Source of the DNA: Hysterium pulicare CBS 123377
Lineage: Eukaryota > Ascomycota > Dothideomycetes > Hysteriales > Hysteriaceae
DNA length: 64,000 nt
Direction: 5' to 3'
NCBI GenBank assembly: GCA_000467715.1
Contig: AJFK01001077.1
Coordinates: 1 to 64,000 of the forward strand
Shown here: positions 21,129 to 32,665 of the stretch, piece after piece
Layout: every line of letters begins with the position of its first letter
How positions within the stretch are numbered: position 1 is the first letter of the stretch
Made by a program: the position numbers and the translations under genes
Notes under the pieces: generated by a model
Seen by the model: the letters and a program-made list of their open reading frames with translations, nothing else
The model's database searches: none
Told to the model about the DNA's origin: nothing

Positions 21129-23805
21129 ATATGGGCGATTATGGGTTTGATGGATAGTTTACCATGTCGGCTGGTAGGCGAATAGCTTGGGAAGGATTGC
21201 TACAGGTGGAGATGATAATCCCATATCTCTCTCCTACGAAAAGGTTAAAAGCCTACCTAATCCGATAAGTATTCATATATCATCTTTCGAGATCAAGAAA
21301 AACAATTTGACTTCAATCTCCATGAAATCTCACAGAAGGCTTCCTGCACAATGAGTTCCATATATTCTATAGATTCCAGCTTCATTTTCCCCTACGCAAT
21401 CATCATCAGAAACTCGGCGCAAACACAATTTCAATATCCGCTGAAGACTGGATACTCCTCTATAGCCATCATACCTAGCTCAACCGTGCATGCGCCCAGC
21501 CAAGAAGAGTCGTTACGGGGTTGATGCTCAGCCCGGATTCCAACGAATTTACTACACCCATTGTGCTGTGTGATATTAGGAGCTGTAGATATAGTGAGAA
21601 ATTGAACCTCATTCCAACATCATCGATTTCGATCCTAGTGGCGAGCGACGCAGAGAATCGGAAGGTTCCAATTGTTGCCGATTCGGGAGAAAAATTTCAC
21701 GGGCATTACCTTTTAGCACGGCGATTCGTATAATGGGCGAATAAGGCATGGTAGATGGATGTAAAATAACTGGCAGGAGGTATGGCAACAAAGATGGTGA
21801 TCGGGTTCAAAGCAGCATCTGCAACCTCACACTCTATATTCAATTGGGGAATGGTAAAAGCCCTACTTTGATTGAATACTAGCATTATTCCCCGTAAATC
21901 ACCCTTTACATCATTCGTTAACTTCCACCATAGCTTAAAGGCCATGGCTCTCATGCTCGGCTGACATTCGTACGCAATTACAGCGATCTCCCCTTCCTAA
22001 GTGCTCAACTTCCTTCCCAATTCCCCGCCAGCAACCATTTACTTGCCACTTGCACTTACACTTCGACACTCACGCCACTTTCTCGTCATCGTCAGCCTAT
22101 TCCCATCCTCGAATCAGCCCATTTATTTACCGCCTGACCATTACCGCTTCATCATAATTCCTTCCTTTAGCCTCATCTCCGCGGAGACCTTCTTCTATGG
22201 CCCCCAGAACTCGGGTATATAAACCTCTCTATCCCTCACTCCATCTCCTCTTCTCTTTACTCACAGCTCATGGCTAGGAGGCCAAGGAGTAGGATACTCA
22301 ATTAGGAGTATTACTTCTCTTCATGGTCTCCTCTTTGGAAGATGGACGGCCGAGTTTCTGGTACGGAGGGATCGATCAAATTTCGTTGTTCGTGTTCGCT
22401 CATGTGGTGGAGCTCCGAGTCTGGTCGACATACGTGGGGGACTTGTAGAGGGATGGAGAGGATCCACGACACAAGAGAGCTAATGAAATGGAGTATTTGG
22501 AAGTGATGATCAGTAGCAGTGTGCGTTATAGCTAACCCCTGCTAATGATGCCGCTGGTGTCTTAATTCCTCGTTTTTTGAAGATACATCTCCGCCTACCA
22601 TTAACTTTTCTATCAGTATACCAAGTGACCTCGGTGCAAGACGTTAAAGCAAGTTGCTATCCTTGAGATTATTCAGAAAGCAACCTATGGCATAGGATCC
22701 ATCCAGACTTATGCGCCTAGGAAAGTCGTACAATGAATAATGACACCCGCCGTGGTCAAAGCCTCAATGACTTTAATAGAAACGGTGAAGCAGCAATCTC
22801 CATTGTTGACTCAGCATTCAAGGAGATCATGACACCCACTAGTCTACCCGGCTGTCTGGTAGCTAATTGCCGGCGTTAACGCTTCCAACTTTTTTCTGTC
22901 GCTGATAATATCGCGCCTTGCAAACCTCGAGGAAATCCCGAAATGGTAAAATTGAGGTCCCGGAGGCTGAAAAACAAGATAAAGAATTCCGTTCCTCCGT
23001 ACCTGAAGTTCTTCTGTGATAATGTCCGTGCCATGCTGCGATCCCTCTCGCTGTGCCGCACAAGATACGACAGTGGTTCATGTTTGGATTTGACAGCTGG
23101 ACCCGAAAGCCGGCGCGGGCATACCTTAGACTAACAAGCGCCGCATCCAAGTCGACGCCAGGACGCACGACAGCATCACGATCTGCCGGATGCGTAGCTT
23201 ATCTCTAACTAGCGACTTGATGGTACGTACTGCAGCTGAGTAGCTGAAGGGAAAATCAAGGTTTTTGTTTTTGGTGAGGTCGAGATGAGCGCATGAAGAA
23301 CAAGTAGACGTGCAATGAAGCTTCCAACGTTGCTATCGTGAGCACCTGCAGCGACGGGAGACAGCGGATTGGCAGCAGTCAGAACCAACGAATCGTCATC
23401 CACCGAATTGATTGATTGCTCTGACCCTTGATCCCAGCCTCCGCCTTCATCGCAGGCGCCTTTCCGAAGCTACAGCTCCGGCAGCCTTCAATACCAGGCA
23501 CAGCGGCACCTTCACCACCTGTCTCTTTCACTCGGCGTGCTCGTGTGGTGTCGCCAGTGTCTCTCCACATAATCGTTAATAGCCCCCAGGCCGCACAGTC
23601 GTTGATCAGTCGCTCGTTACTCAATCCAACCCAACCGCTCCAAGACGCTCGTTTGCTTGGCGCCCTCGAAAAGGAATCCCCCCGAGTCGCCAACACCCAT
23701 CCTTCACCACGCCCCCGCGACACAGCACTTGCAATTGTTCTCATCGGGACGTCGCCTCGCGCCAGCAGATTCGCGTGCGTGGACTCGTCTGCGCCGCGAA
23801 TTTAG
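21129..23805. other. Long gene-free region
   Basis: A stretch of 2.68 kb shows no supported gene on either strand. Frames at 22001-22222, 22863-23168 (-) and 23428-23805 are open but have random composition; the last lies in what should be the BST1 leader. A TATATAAA box at 22216-22223 is preceded by a pyrimidine-rich tract and followed 47 bp later by ATG 22270, which opens only an 11-codon frame. This could be the promoter of a non-coding or short transcript. Confidence 0.4.
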
Positions 23806-26800
23806 ATGAGGAGACGCCCTTCGGGATCGACTTCTGACGAGGACCAGGACACCTCAGGCTCCGCAGCCGTAACCGCACCGCAACTAGGACATGGCGATAA
23901 GCTTTCCGAACAGCTAAAAGACACTGCGCGCACTCCAAAGGGCGAGGCATACGCAAGAGACAGGCGGAAAGATAACAATGCTTCAACACCACGCCTGTCG
24001 ACCGACAAGACCGAACTCTGGAACACAACCGCTCCCCAAACCACCATAGAGAAAGAAACACCGACCATGAACCTGCTAGCGAAGGATATTACACCGGACA
24101 GCATGGTAGAATGCCATAATAGACGGAGGCTGCGATTCCGGAATCCTTGGTCATGTTCGCTACTTACACTGTTGACGACCGCTTTGGCTTTTGGCATTCT
24201 ATTCGTCATCGCCCAATCTTTCCTGACGAGGCAATTGGATCCCAAAGGATGTCAGATGTCATATATGCGCCCGGCGTTCTATAGATTTTCAGATTTCGAC
24301 ACCGAGCATACCCGATTCGCAACCAAATACTCCTTATACTTTTACCGAGAAGGTGGCATTGATGAAGACATAAGGGTAAATTATCACGATTCTGCTTCAT
24401 AGAACTTAGCTGACAATCTCAAAGGTAAAAGGTGTACCGGTCTTATTTATCCCTGGCAATGCAGGCAGCTATAAACAAGTCCGACCGATCGCCGCTGAAG
24501 CTGCATATCACTACCACGACGTTCTCCGACATGATGAAGGCGCAAATAGAGCAGGAAAGAGGCCGTTGGATTTCTTCACAGTTGATTTCAATGAGGACAT
24601 AACTGCTTTCCACGGACAAACATTACTGGATCAGGCCGAATACCTCAATGATGCAATCTCGTTCATCCTTTCCCTATACCATAATCCGGCTCGGTCTGTT
24701 CGCGACTCGGAGCTCCCAGACCCAAGTTCGGTCATACTTGTTGGGCACTCTATGGGCGGTATGGTTGCGCGGACGATGCTTACGATGCCGAATTATCAGT
24801 CAAATACCATCAACACCATAATTACACTGTCTGCGCCGCATGCCAGACCCCCAGTATCATTCGATGGCGATATGGTGAGAACATACACACAGGTCAATGA
24901 TTATTGGAGGCATGCGTACTCCCAGAAATGGGCAATCGACAACCCGCTGTGGCATGTCACCCTAATATCGATCGCAGGAGGTGGATTGGATACTGTGGTA
25001 CCCTCGGATTATGCAAGCCTCGCTTCGCTAGTGCCTGATACACACGGTTTCACAGTGTTTACTGCCTCGATGCCAAATGTTTGGACCGGCATGGATCATC
25101 TAGCGATTACTTGGTGCGACCAAGTCCGAAAGAGTATCGTGCGAGCCTTGTACGACGTAATCGATGTTTCAAGACAGACGCAGACACTTCCACGCGCTGA
25201 ACGTATGCGTGGCTTCAAAAAATGGTTCTTGACTGGCTTGGAGGATGTAGCCGAGAAAACGCTCCCCCACGAAGGTAACGTGATACTGTCGTGACAAAGC
25301 ACATGCCATCCTAACGCCCCTTCAGATGCAAAAACACTCCTCACGTTGGAAGACAATTCCAATGCTATCATCTCCCAAGGCGAGAGGTTGGTTCTCAGGA
25401 GTTTGGGCCAGGCGAAAAGAAAGCCGAAAGCCTATCTGTTACCGGTGCCTCCCCAAGGAACACCAGAAGGGAGGAAATTTACCCTTCTCAGTGACCAGAA
25501 ACTGGACTCTCCCGGAGAATATGGCAAACTTGAGGTGCTCTTCTGCAGCGTCTTCCCACTTCAAGCTGGGCAATCGGCGACACTCTTCTCAATGAACATG
25601 GACCTTTCTGGAGACAGCTCTGGATCCACTAGGCTAGCCTGCAAGAATGCAGCATCGGACGTAATCAGCCTTCCAGCATCTACTCGGGAATCTACATTTC
25701 CTTTCAATACGGAAAAGCAGCCGTTTTCCTACTTGCAATATGATCTAGAAGAGCTCGCGGAGCATCAATTTGTAGCGGTCGTTGACAAAGCTGGTGAACA
25801 TAGCAGCGGCTGGGTCATTGCCGAATTCAACGCCGGCTCCGAATCGATCGTTCGAACCAACATGGGTCTCCAACGTCTACTGGCTACCGGATTGAATATG
25901 CGTCTTCCTGCGCGGCGTCCCTTGGTCATAGATATCAAGATCCCAGCTCTGCATTCGAGCCTGTTGGCCTATCATCTTCACGTCGGGAAACAAGCGTGTG
26001 ATATGGGGGAGTTGTTTGCTCCGCTTCTCCGTCAATATATCACGGAAGTTCATGAGTCAAAATTCTTTGTTAACGTGAAGGAAGCCAACATTAATCTACA
26101 TGGCGTGGCACCATATATGCCACCTCCCTTCTTGTCTAAGAGTTCAGGCAATGGGCTTTCCTTGCAGATCTGGTCCGATCCAACTTGTGATAGTACTATC
26201 GAGGTTTCTTTGAAGGTAGACGTCATTGGTAGCATGGGGAAGCTATGGATGCGGTATCGAATTGTATTTGCTGCGTTTCCGTTGCTTGTCGTGGCTCTCG
26301 TTCTAAGACAGCAGTTCAGGGTCTACGACGAGACAGGTGAGTCTGCATATATGATAAATTCTTGCAACTGCTAACGCAAAGTAGCTATCTTCATGAGCTT
26401 CTCTGAGAGCTTGAACCAGTGTCTGCGATCATCTCTCCCTTTCGCCTTCGCCGCATTGACCTTCTTGGCCATGTCCTTGGCACGCGCAAGTCAAGAACTC
26501 CCGAAACACGAGAAGCATTGGTTTTCGAATGGCTGGACTGGAAACGCAACGGAGTCATTCGTTGACTACACCAAGAATGACCTTCTACTCGGCTCGCAGG
26601 ATGCCTTTTTTTGGTTTCTTGTACCCCTGTTTGGGTTGATCTGTATTGGTATCTGTGTTGCAGTCAATTACGCGGCCCTTACGATAACCTACCTAGTCAC
26701 GGTGGCTTACTCGGCTTTCCGCTCATCGTCACTGCGAAACGATGATGGCAGGTCAGTACTGTTAATTTGGCATGGCGCTTGATCTGTAGACTAACCTTTT

Positions 26801-27472
26801 CCTGCAGAAGGACCCCCACAGCTTTTGCAGTAACATCCACCCGCCAGCGCGTTATCACAACCTGCATTCTTCTGTCACTCGTCTCCACAGTGATCCCATA
26901 TCATTTTGCATATATGGTCCTCTGCATCGTTCAAATCGCAACTTGTATACGTGGCTACAAGCTTGCTAGGGAAACAGTAAGTCAATGAAACCTCATATCC
27001 TTATCATAGTTGAAGCTTACAATCGATCCAGCGCTCCGATACCAACTATAACTTCTATAACTACGCCCATTCCATCCTCATTCTCATGATCTGGATCCTC
27101 CCCATCAACGTCCCCGTTCTAGTCGTCTGGATCCGCAACCTCGCAGTCCACTGGCTTACACCTTTTTCTTCGCATCATAATATCCTTTCCATCATGCCCT
27201 TCATCCTTCTCGTCGAAACACTTTCCACGGGCCGCATGGTGCCCCGAGTCAAATCGCGAGTGCGATATACCACGAACATCTTACTTTTCTCCATCGCCGG
27301 ATACGCAGCTGTTTACGGCGTCACATACGCGTACCATCTCCACTACCTCGCGAACGTCCTCTGCGCTTGGCTCGTCGCTTTACATTTCGACGCTTCCTCT
27401 TTTTCTTTGAATAGGCTGAACGGGATGCTAGAGGGCGTGGATCCCGACGGTCATGTCAAGAAACGCCCATGA
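23806..27472 (+). CDS. bst1: BST1/PGAP1, GPI inositol-deacylase
   Basis: Six exons (23806-24375, 24425-25274, 25326-26336, 26385-26751, 26808-26976, 27032-27472) give exactly 1,136 codons. A transmembrane span follows a disordered N-terminus (about residues 115-140, LLTLLTTALAFGILFVIAQS). The lipase domain contains VKGVPVLFIPGNAGSYKQVR and the nucleophile elbow LVGHSMGGMVA, with Ser near residue 299. The C-terminal third has several membrane spans, including YNFYNYAHSILILMIWILPI and AVHWLTPFSSHHNILSIMPF, both typical of the family. The enzyme removes the acyl chain from the inositol of GPI anchors in the ER, which allows anchored proteins to exit and supports quality control. Length fits fungal BST1. 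Intron 3 uses the second of two nearby AGs to keep the frame. Confidence 0.95.
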
Positions 27473-28124
27473 CACCCGCGAGTTCTTTGCAATATCTTCC
27501 TTTCGAACTTTAGAGTCTTTACAGATATACCTTTTCCCTCTTCTTCATCTCCTTCTTTTCTCTTACGTCCTCATCAATCTCTTGAGTCGAGACCCCGGAG
27601 GGAGATGAGCAAGCGTCTAATCTATTCTTTTTCTTGGCCTTATTCCCAATCCTCTTCTTCTCACAATTTTTGCATTGGCGTTTAGAGGCGTTTTTTTCCA
27701 TCTTGCATACGAAAGAGACCCGCATTTAACGGTTCCTAACTCTGCTCTGTATATAGATCTTTCTTGGAATTTGGGCTCTTACCATTTTTTTGGGTCTGAG
27801 TGTTGGCCGCTTTTTGAAAGGAGAGAGGGACGCGGGCTGGTACCTTGGGATGAGGAGGCTTCGTATATCTGGTCTTTGTTGGCTAGGGAGGCGTGGAGAG
27901 GGGGGTGGAGATTAAGAGATGGGGGTTTGTTGGGCAAGTTGTAATGTTTATAATGTTGGAATGAGGGAGTTTCTATCGAGCATCCTTGGATATTTTTCTT
28001 CCTGGGCCACTTGGAAGGAGATGGAGAAGGAGAAGGAGATGGAAGGTGTGGTACATAATTGATTCTGTAATTCTATGACATGAGGTTTCACGTTTATGAT
28101 TTCTCCTTTTAAATCTACCCAAGT
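27473..28124. other. Convergent intergenic spacer
   Basis: A 652-bp region between the stop codons of bst1 and rrn5. It starts pyrimidine-rich (TTCTTC, CTCTTC words) and turns G-rich on the plus strand from about 27820 to 28050. Likely both 3' untranslated regions. No gene is supported. Confidence 0.5.
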
Positions 28125-30326
28125 TTAACGTTTCTCATCCTCATCCTCATCCGCAGTCTCGACATCTTCAAGAATATCATACGCCATATCCACATCCATA
28201 TCTTCATCAGCTAGACCACCAGCATCAGCTTCAACTTCTGAATCCATGCTATCATCGTCTCTCGATTCCTTATCCGGAGTAGCTGAGATATCCTCAACAT
28301 TCCGCATAATCCCCCGCCGTCCCTCCTCATGAACCCCAGACTCCGCATCCTCATCCTCATCGCTATCCACAGACAAAGAACCCCGCTCTTGAAGAGCGGC
28401 GGCGTAGGCACGAGAGCTTTGAATCTCCATCGAACGTGGCTCCCCTCCCATCGCACTCCGGGCTTGCACTTCCGCGTCGTCGTCGTGGGCGGTGTCGTCG
28501 TCGTGCTCTTCTCTACCTAAAGAACTCCGAGCAGAAGGAATAGACGCATTGAGGAGTTTCATGGCTTTTCTGTTTTCAGCGAAAGCCTCCTTGGGTACTG
28601 TTTCGCCATGCTCTTCCCATTCGGCGCGGTAGTCTGTCCAATTGCGCCAATCGGCTAGATTCGGAGCTGTGCCGTCATTGCGTAAAGGGCTTTTATCAGC
28701 ACCAGAGTCTGACGCAGACGCGGAGTTGGGTTCAGACCTGATGGTGAAATATTCAGGAGCTGGTTCGCCGAGGAGGTTGTATAAGCGGAGCTCCTCTTCT
28801 CGGCTGGCGCGCTTATCGAGGCGGTTGAGGAAATGATCGTAGGGATGAGAGTCAGACAAAATTTGGTCGGATGACGGACGACGAGATGGAGATCGCGTAG
28901 TGCGAGAGGTGGCAGAGATAGTAGATGCTGTATCCGGAACTGAGCTCTCGTCTTCATCTCCGGATTGAGATTCAGCTTCGAATCCCATACTTCTGGGTAA
29001 AGGCGTTTTACTCCTCCTCCCTCTCACTTCCACAGTCTCGACCACCTCAACCTGACTCGGAAACCCTAAGTATCGTTCCACTTCATCGTAGCTCATAGAC
29101 TTTGGCGCGTCGCCTCCCTTCTTCCCCCAAGCTCTCGCCTTCGGCGGCGATGCCTCGTAAACAAGGACATCGCACCTCCTCGCCGCCTTGGCCCAATACT
29201 CCTTCGAATCTCTCTTCATTCCTAGAACATCAATAGCTGTGAGGACATCCCTTCTCCTCACGACAGGGTTCGCCGAGTGTTTGGTTCGCCAGTCCTCGGC
29301 TCGCAAGCGGGACGTGGCTTGGAAGAGTGAAGCTTGGACTAGGCGGCGAGTTAGGGAGACTAGGAGATTGTGAAAATCCGAGAACGCGGTGAAGAAGATG
29401 GATGGGAGTTGGCCTTGCTCGGCGGTATATTGCCAGTTTGAGAAGGGGGAGAGGGTGGGGGAGGGGTTCATGAAGAGGGTTGTGGAGAGCTCTAGCATTT
29501 TGTTCAGTTTGAGGAGGCGAGCGGCTGGGATGGATGTTAGAATTGGGGATTCGGATTCTTCTGGAGGTGCGGAAGTCTGCGCTTCATCTTCTGGAGCTTC
29601 TCCACCTCCATGTCCCGCTTCCTCATTTTCAGATCCTCTGGTTCTGGTAGACAAAATAGCGTCTTCCATTTCTTGGGCAATAGAGGGACTTAGAAGCCAA
29701 TAGTCTCCATATATAGATTTCTCTCTCTTTACATCAGATTCTTCTTGAGACCAACCTAAAGCTTCGGCTTTCAGATCTAATTTTTCGCCGAGTTCCTCTC
29801 CTATTTCTAGGGCGGCAGGTATATCCTGCAAGGCCACCCTGGCTTGGCCATGAAAACCATTCTCATGATGCTCAATGTAGGAATCATGCAGCAAATTGAG
29901 GTACTGGTGGACCTCAGGAATAGACTTTGAACCTATTGCCCTGGAAATTCTGGGGAGATTCGAGGGACCATATTTCCACAATGAAGAGAAAAAGAGCTCT
30001 TTCTCGGAAGCAGTCCACACAGAAACACCGATCTGAGACGTAGAGAGCCGTGAAGTAAACGTCAAAGGCTCTTGGGCATTCCCCACGACTCCCTGGATCG
30101 TCTCGTTCAAAAGTTCCCGGTAGGCATCGTTGTAGTGGCCGTTCAATCGAGCTCGCTTAGAAGTTAACCGAGAGGGCGAAGACGTTGCACTTCGTTTCCT
30201 GGACTGAGACCGGGCGCGGGATTGAGCTCGAGAACGAATTCGAGCTGGCTTTTGCTTGATTTGTTCACTTTCGTCTGATTCGGAAGTGGAGCCTGCGGAG
30301 CTCTCATGATATTCAGAGGAGCTCAT
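28125..30326 (-). CDS. rrn5: Rrn5-like RNA polymerase I upstream activation factor subunit
   Basis: A single-exon gene of about 733 residues, starting at the ATG whose complement lies at 30324-30326. The slightly longer open frame begins with GTG. After a basic Ser/Arg-rich N-terminus there is a SANT/Myb-like domain (VWTASEKELFFSSLWKYGPS, then NLPRISRAIGSKSIPEVHQY) encoded around 29890-30030. This is characteristic of Rrn5, the UAF subunit that binds the rDNA upstream element with Rrn9, Rrn10 and histones H3/H4. ALGWSQEESDVKREKSIYGD and PVVRRRDVLTAIDVLGMKRD follow, the latter resembling a histone-fold-like segment. The C-terminal half is acidic and disordered, ending EDEDEKR. The gene is divergent from irc3. 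The assignment rests on motif recognition, so another SANT protein cannot be wholly excluded. Confidence 0.78.
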   Translation of the reverse strand: MSSSEYHESSAGSTSESDESEQIKQKPARIRSRAQSRARSQSRKRSATSSPSRLTSKRARLNGHYNDAYRELLNETIQGVVGNAQEPLTFTSRLSTSQIGVSVWTASEKELFFSSLWKYGPSNLPRISRAIGSKSIPEVHQYLNLLHDSYIEHHENGFHGQARVALQDIPAALEIGEELGEKLDLKAEALGWSQEESDVKREKSIYGDYWLLSPSIAQEMEDAILSTRTRGSENEEAGHGGGEAPEDEAQTSAPPEESESPILTSIPAARLLKLNKMLELSTTLFMNPSPTLSPFSNWQYTAEQGQLPSIFFTAFSDFHNLLVSLTRRLVQASLFQATSRLRAEDWRTKHSANPVVRRRDVLTAIDVLGMKRDSKEYWAKAARRCDVLVYEASPPKARAWGKKGGDAPKSMSYDEVERYLGFPSQVEVVETVEVRGRRSKTPLPRSMGFEAESQSGDEDESSVPDTASTISATSRTTRSPSRRPSSDQILSDSHPYDHFLNRLDKRASREEELRLYNLLGEPAPEYFTIRSEPNSASASDSGADKSPLRNDGTAPNLADWRNWTDYRAEWEEHGETVPKEAFAENRKAMKLLNASIPSARSSLGREEHDDDTAHDDDAEVQARSAMGGEPRSMEIQSSRAYAAALQERGSLSVDSDEDEDAESGVHEEGRRGIMRNVEDISATPDKESRDDDSMDSEVEADAGGLADEDMDVDMAYDILEDVETADEDEDEKR

Positions 30327-30553
30327 ATCCACATTATAAAAGCTGCACGTTTAGCCTTTCCCCCGTAAGAGAGTGATAGGTCGTGTTTCGGGGGTCTCTC
30401 GACGCTAGACATTGTATTGAATGTGAGAGTGAGAGAGCAGTCTCCTACAGCAGGGAAGGTTGAAGGTTGATGCCAAGACGGGGAAATGTCGGCTTTCCTG
30501 GGCCTTCGATTGAGAAAGCGACGCATCCTTTTTGCACGTATCATCGAGTATTC
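30327..30553. promoter_or_regulatory. Divergent promoter region of rrn5 and irc3
   Basis: Only 227 bp separate the two start codons (rrn5 ATG at 30326 minus; irc3 ATG at 30554 plus). It includes a second in-frame ATG for irc3 at 30470, which would shorten the gap to 143 bp. No sharp promoter motif is seen. Confidence 0.5.
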
Positions 30554-32665
30554 ATGTTTCGAGTTTCTCAATATGCCCTGAAATTTTCGAAGCAGGCAGG
30601 TGTGAAGCCTTTCTCTGTGCGGTATGCTTCAAGGGTTGCCACTCCCAATGCCGCTCCTCCGCAACAAATAGTACCTCCATCTCCTCTCCAGATCACTCTC
30701 CGTAATTACCAGGAAGAATGTATCCAGTCAGTCCTTTCGTACCTTGGGAAGGGACACAAGAGACTAGGCGTTTCTCTAGCTACTGGTAGCGGCAAGACTG
30801 TAAGCATCTCGCTCGAACATCACCTTCAAGCCTAACTTAGAGTAGGTCATCTTCACCCAACTGATCAGTCGAATACCAACCAACGACGATGCCTCACAAA
30901 CCCTCATTCTCGCCCACCGTCGCGAGCTTGTGGAACAAGCCGCTTATCACTGCACCCTAGCATATCCTACGAAGTCAATTGACATAGAGATGGGGAATCA
31001 CCATGCCTCTGGTGCTGCCGATATTACAGTGGCTTCGATCCAAAGCATTATGTCGGGGGATCGTGTGTCCAAATTCGACCCGGCCAGGTACAAATTAATA
31101 CTGGTGGATGAGGCTCATCATATCGTTAGCTCCCAGTATCTCGAACTTCTGCAACATTTCCGGTTGCGAAATGCGGCAGATTGGAGTTCCACTCCAGCGC
31201 CAGCATTAGTTGGTGTCTCTGCTACTTTTTCTAGATATGACGGAAAAGCGCTTGGGGCTGTCATTGATCATATTGTATATCATAGGTAGGATGGGAATAC
31301 CTTTTAAACTGGTCTTTCATGCTTACTCACAACAGAGACTATGTCGATATGATAGAAGAGAAGTGGCTTTCAGATGTCATTTTCACTACTGTTGAATCGA
31401 AAGCGAATCTCAAGCAGGTCGCAACCAACGGAGCCAACGGTGACTTTCAGGCTGGATCGCTTTCGAAGGTAGTAAACACAGAAGAAACCAACGAAATCAC
31501 GGTTCGATCATGGATCGCGCGCGCCAAGGAACGAAAGTCTACTCTTGTCTTCTGCGTTGATTTGAAACACGTTATGGATCTCACAGCCACGTTTCGCAGA
31601 CACGGCATCGACGCCAGATTCGTCACAGGTGATACTCCGAGGTTGAAACGGAGCGATCGAGTTGATATCTTCAAGAGAGGAGAATTTCCCGTTCTTCTCA
31701 ATTGTGGGGTCTTCACTGAGGGTACTGATATCCCTAACATCGATTGTGTCCTCCTCGCCCGCCCTACCAAATCTCGCAACCTCCTTGTGCAGATGATTGG
31801 CCGAGGGATGCGATTACATGCGGACAAGAAGAATTGCCACATCATTGACATGGTCGCGTCTTTGAATACTGGCATCGTTTCAACTCCCACCTTGTTTGGA
31901 CTGGACCCTGCTGAGATCGTAGAAGAAGCTGGTATGAACGACTTGGTGAAACTTAGAGAGGAAAAAGTAGAAGAGAGGAAAGAACGCGAACAGGTGCGAG
32001 AAGAGGAGATTGCAGAGACAAGACGAGCGTTTGCGTCGAATAAACCTCCTGGAACGGTCACGTTTACCGACTATGACTCAGTTCACGATCTCATCGAAGA
32101 CAATTCGCCAGAACGTTATATCCGAGGTATCAGCCCCTATTCGTGGGTAGGTGTAGGGGATGAGAAATTTATTTTGACCACGAACTCGGGCAACTATCTT
32201 ACCATCGAGCCATCCGATATTCCTGATCTCACACGCTACGTGGTCAAATACTACCAGCGTCTCCCACCAGGCACCAAGTCCAAAAGCCCCTATGCACGAC
32301 CCAGAGAAATTGCGCAAGCGGAAGAGTTCGAACATGCCGTTCATGCTGCCGACACCTTCGCTACCGAAGTTTTTGAGTACCAATTCATATCGAAGTCGCA
32401 ATCTTGGCGGAGGGCTCCCGCCTCCGAGGCGCAACTCAATTTTCTGAACAAATTAAGGCCGAAGAACGATCAGTTGACTGCACAGGATTTGACGAAGGGA
32501 AAAGCCGGTGATATGATTACAAAGATCAAGCATGGGGTCAGGGGAAAGTTTGATAAAGCGAGTGCGAGGAAGCGGATTGCGCAGAGGGATCGGGAAAAGG
32601 TTGAGAGTATGCAGAGATTGATGAGGGATATGGTCCAGGTTGGACCATTGTCGGATGCTGGTTGA
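30554..32665 (+). CDS. irc3: Irc3-like mitochondrial DEAD/DEAH-type helicase
   Basis: Exons 30554-30799, 30846-31285 and 31336-32665 give 671 residues, near the size of yeast Irc3. The N-terminus [20 protein letters not shown] is basic and amphipathic, fitting a mitochondrial presequence. Helicase motifs appear in order: a Q-like region ([16 protein letters not shown]), Walker A (ATGSGKT, ended by intron 1), Ia ([12 protein letters not shown]), II (VDEAHH), III (SATFSR), IV/V ([31 protein letters not shown]) and VI ([10 protein letters not shown]). The long C-terminal region is family-specific. Irc3 is a branch-migrating helicase that maintains mitochondrial DNA in yeast. An in-frame ATG at 30470 would add 28 residues and hide the presequence, so 30554 was chosen. 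Confidence 0.9.

Noticed and set aside
22863-23168. 101-codon minus-strand open frame in the gene desert
   Set aside because: No domain or conserved-looking block; overlaps equally long frames on the other strand, as expected by chance.
23428-23805. 125-codon frame directly ahead of bst1
   Set aside because: It ends at a TAG just before the bst1 ATG and is Pro/Ala/Ser-rich. It is more likely the bst1 leader than a coding gene.
21129-23805. Search for a degraded mobile element in the long gap
   Set aside because: No terminal repeats, no transposase-like or reverse-transcriptase-like fragments and no strong AT-bias of the kind left by repeat-induced mutation were seen.
31447-32061. 204-codon minus-strand frame inside irc3
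   Set aside because: Antisense shadow of a well-supported helicase exon.
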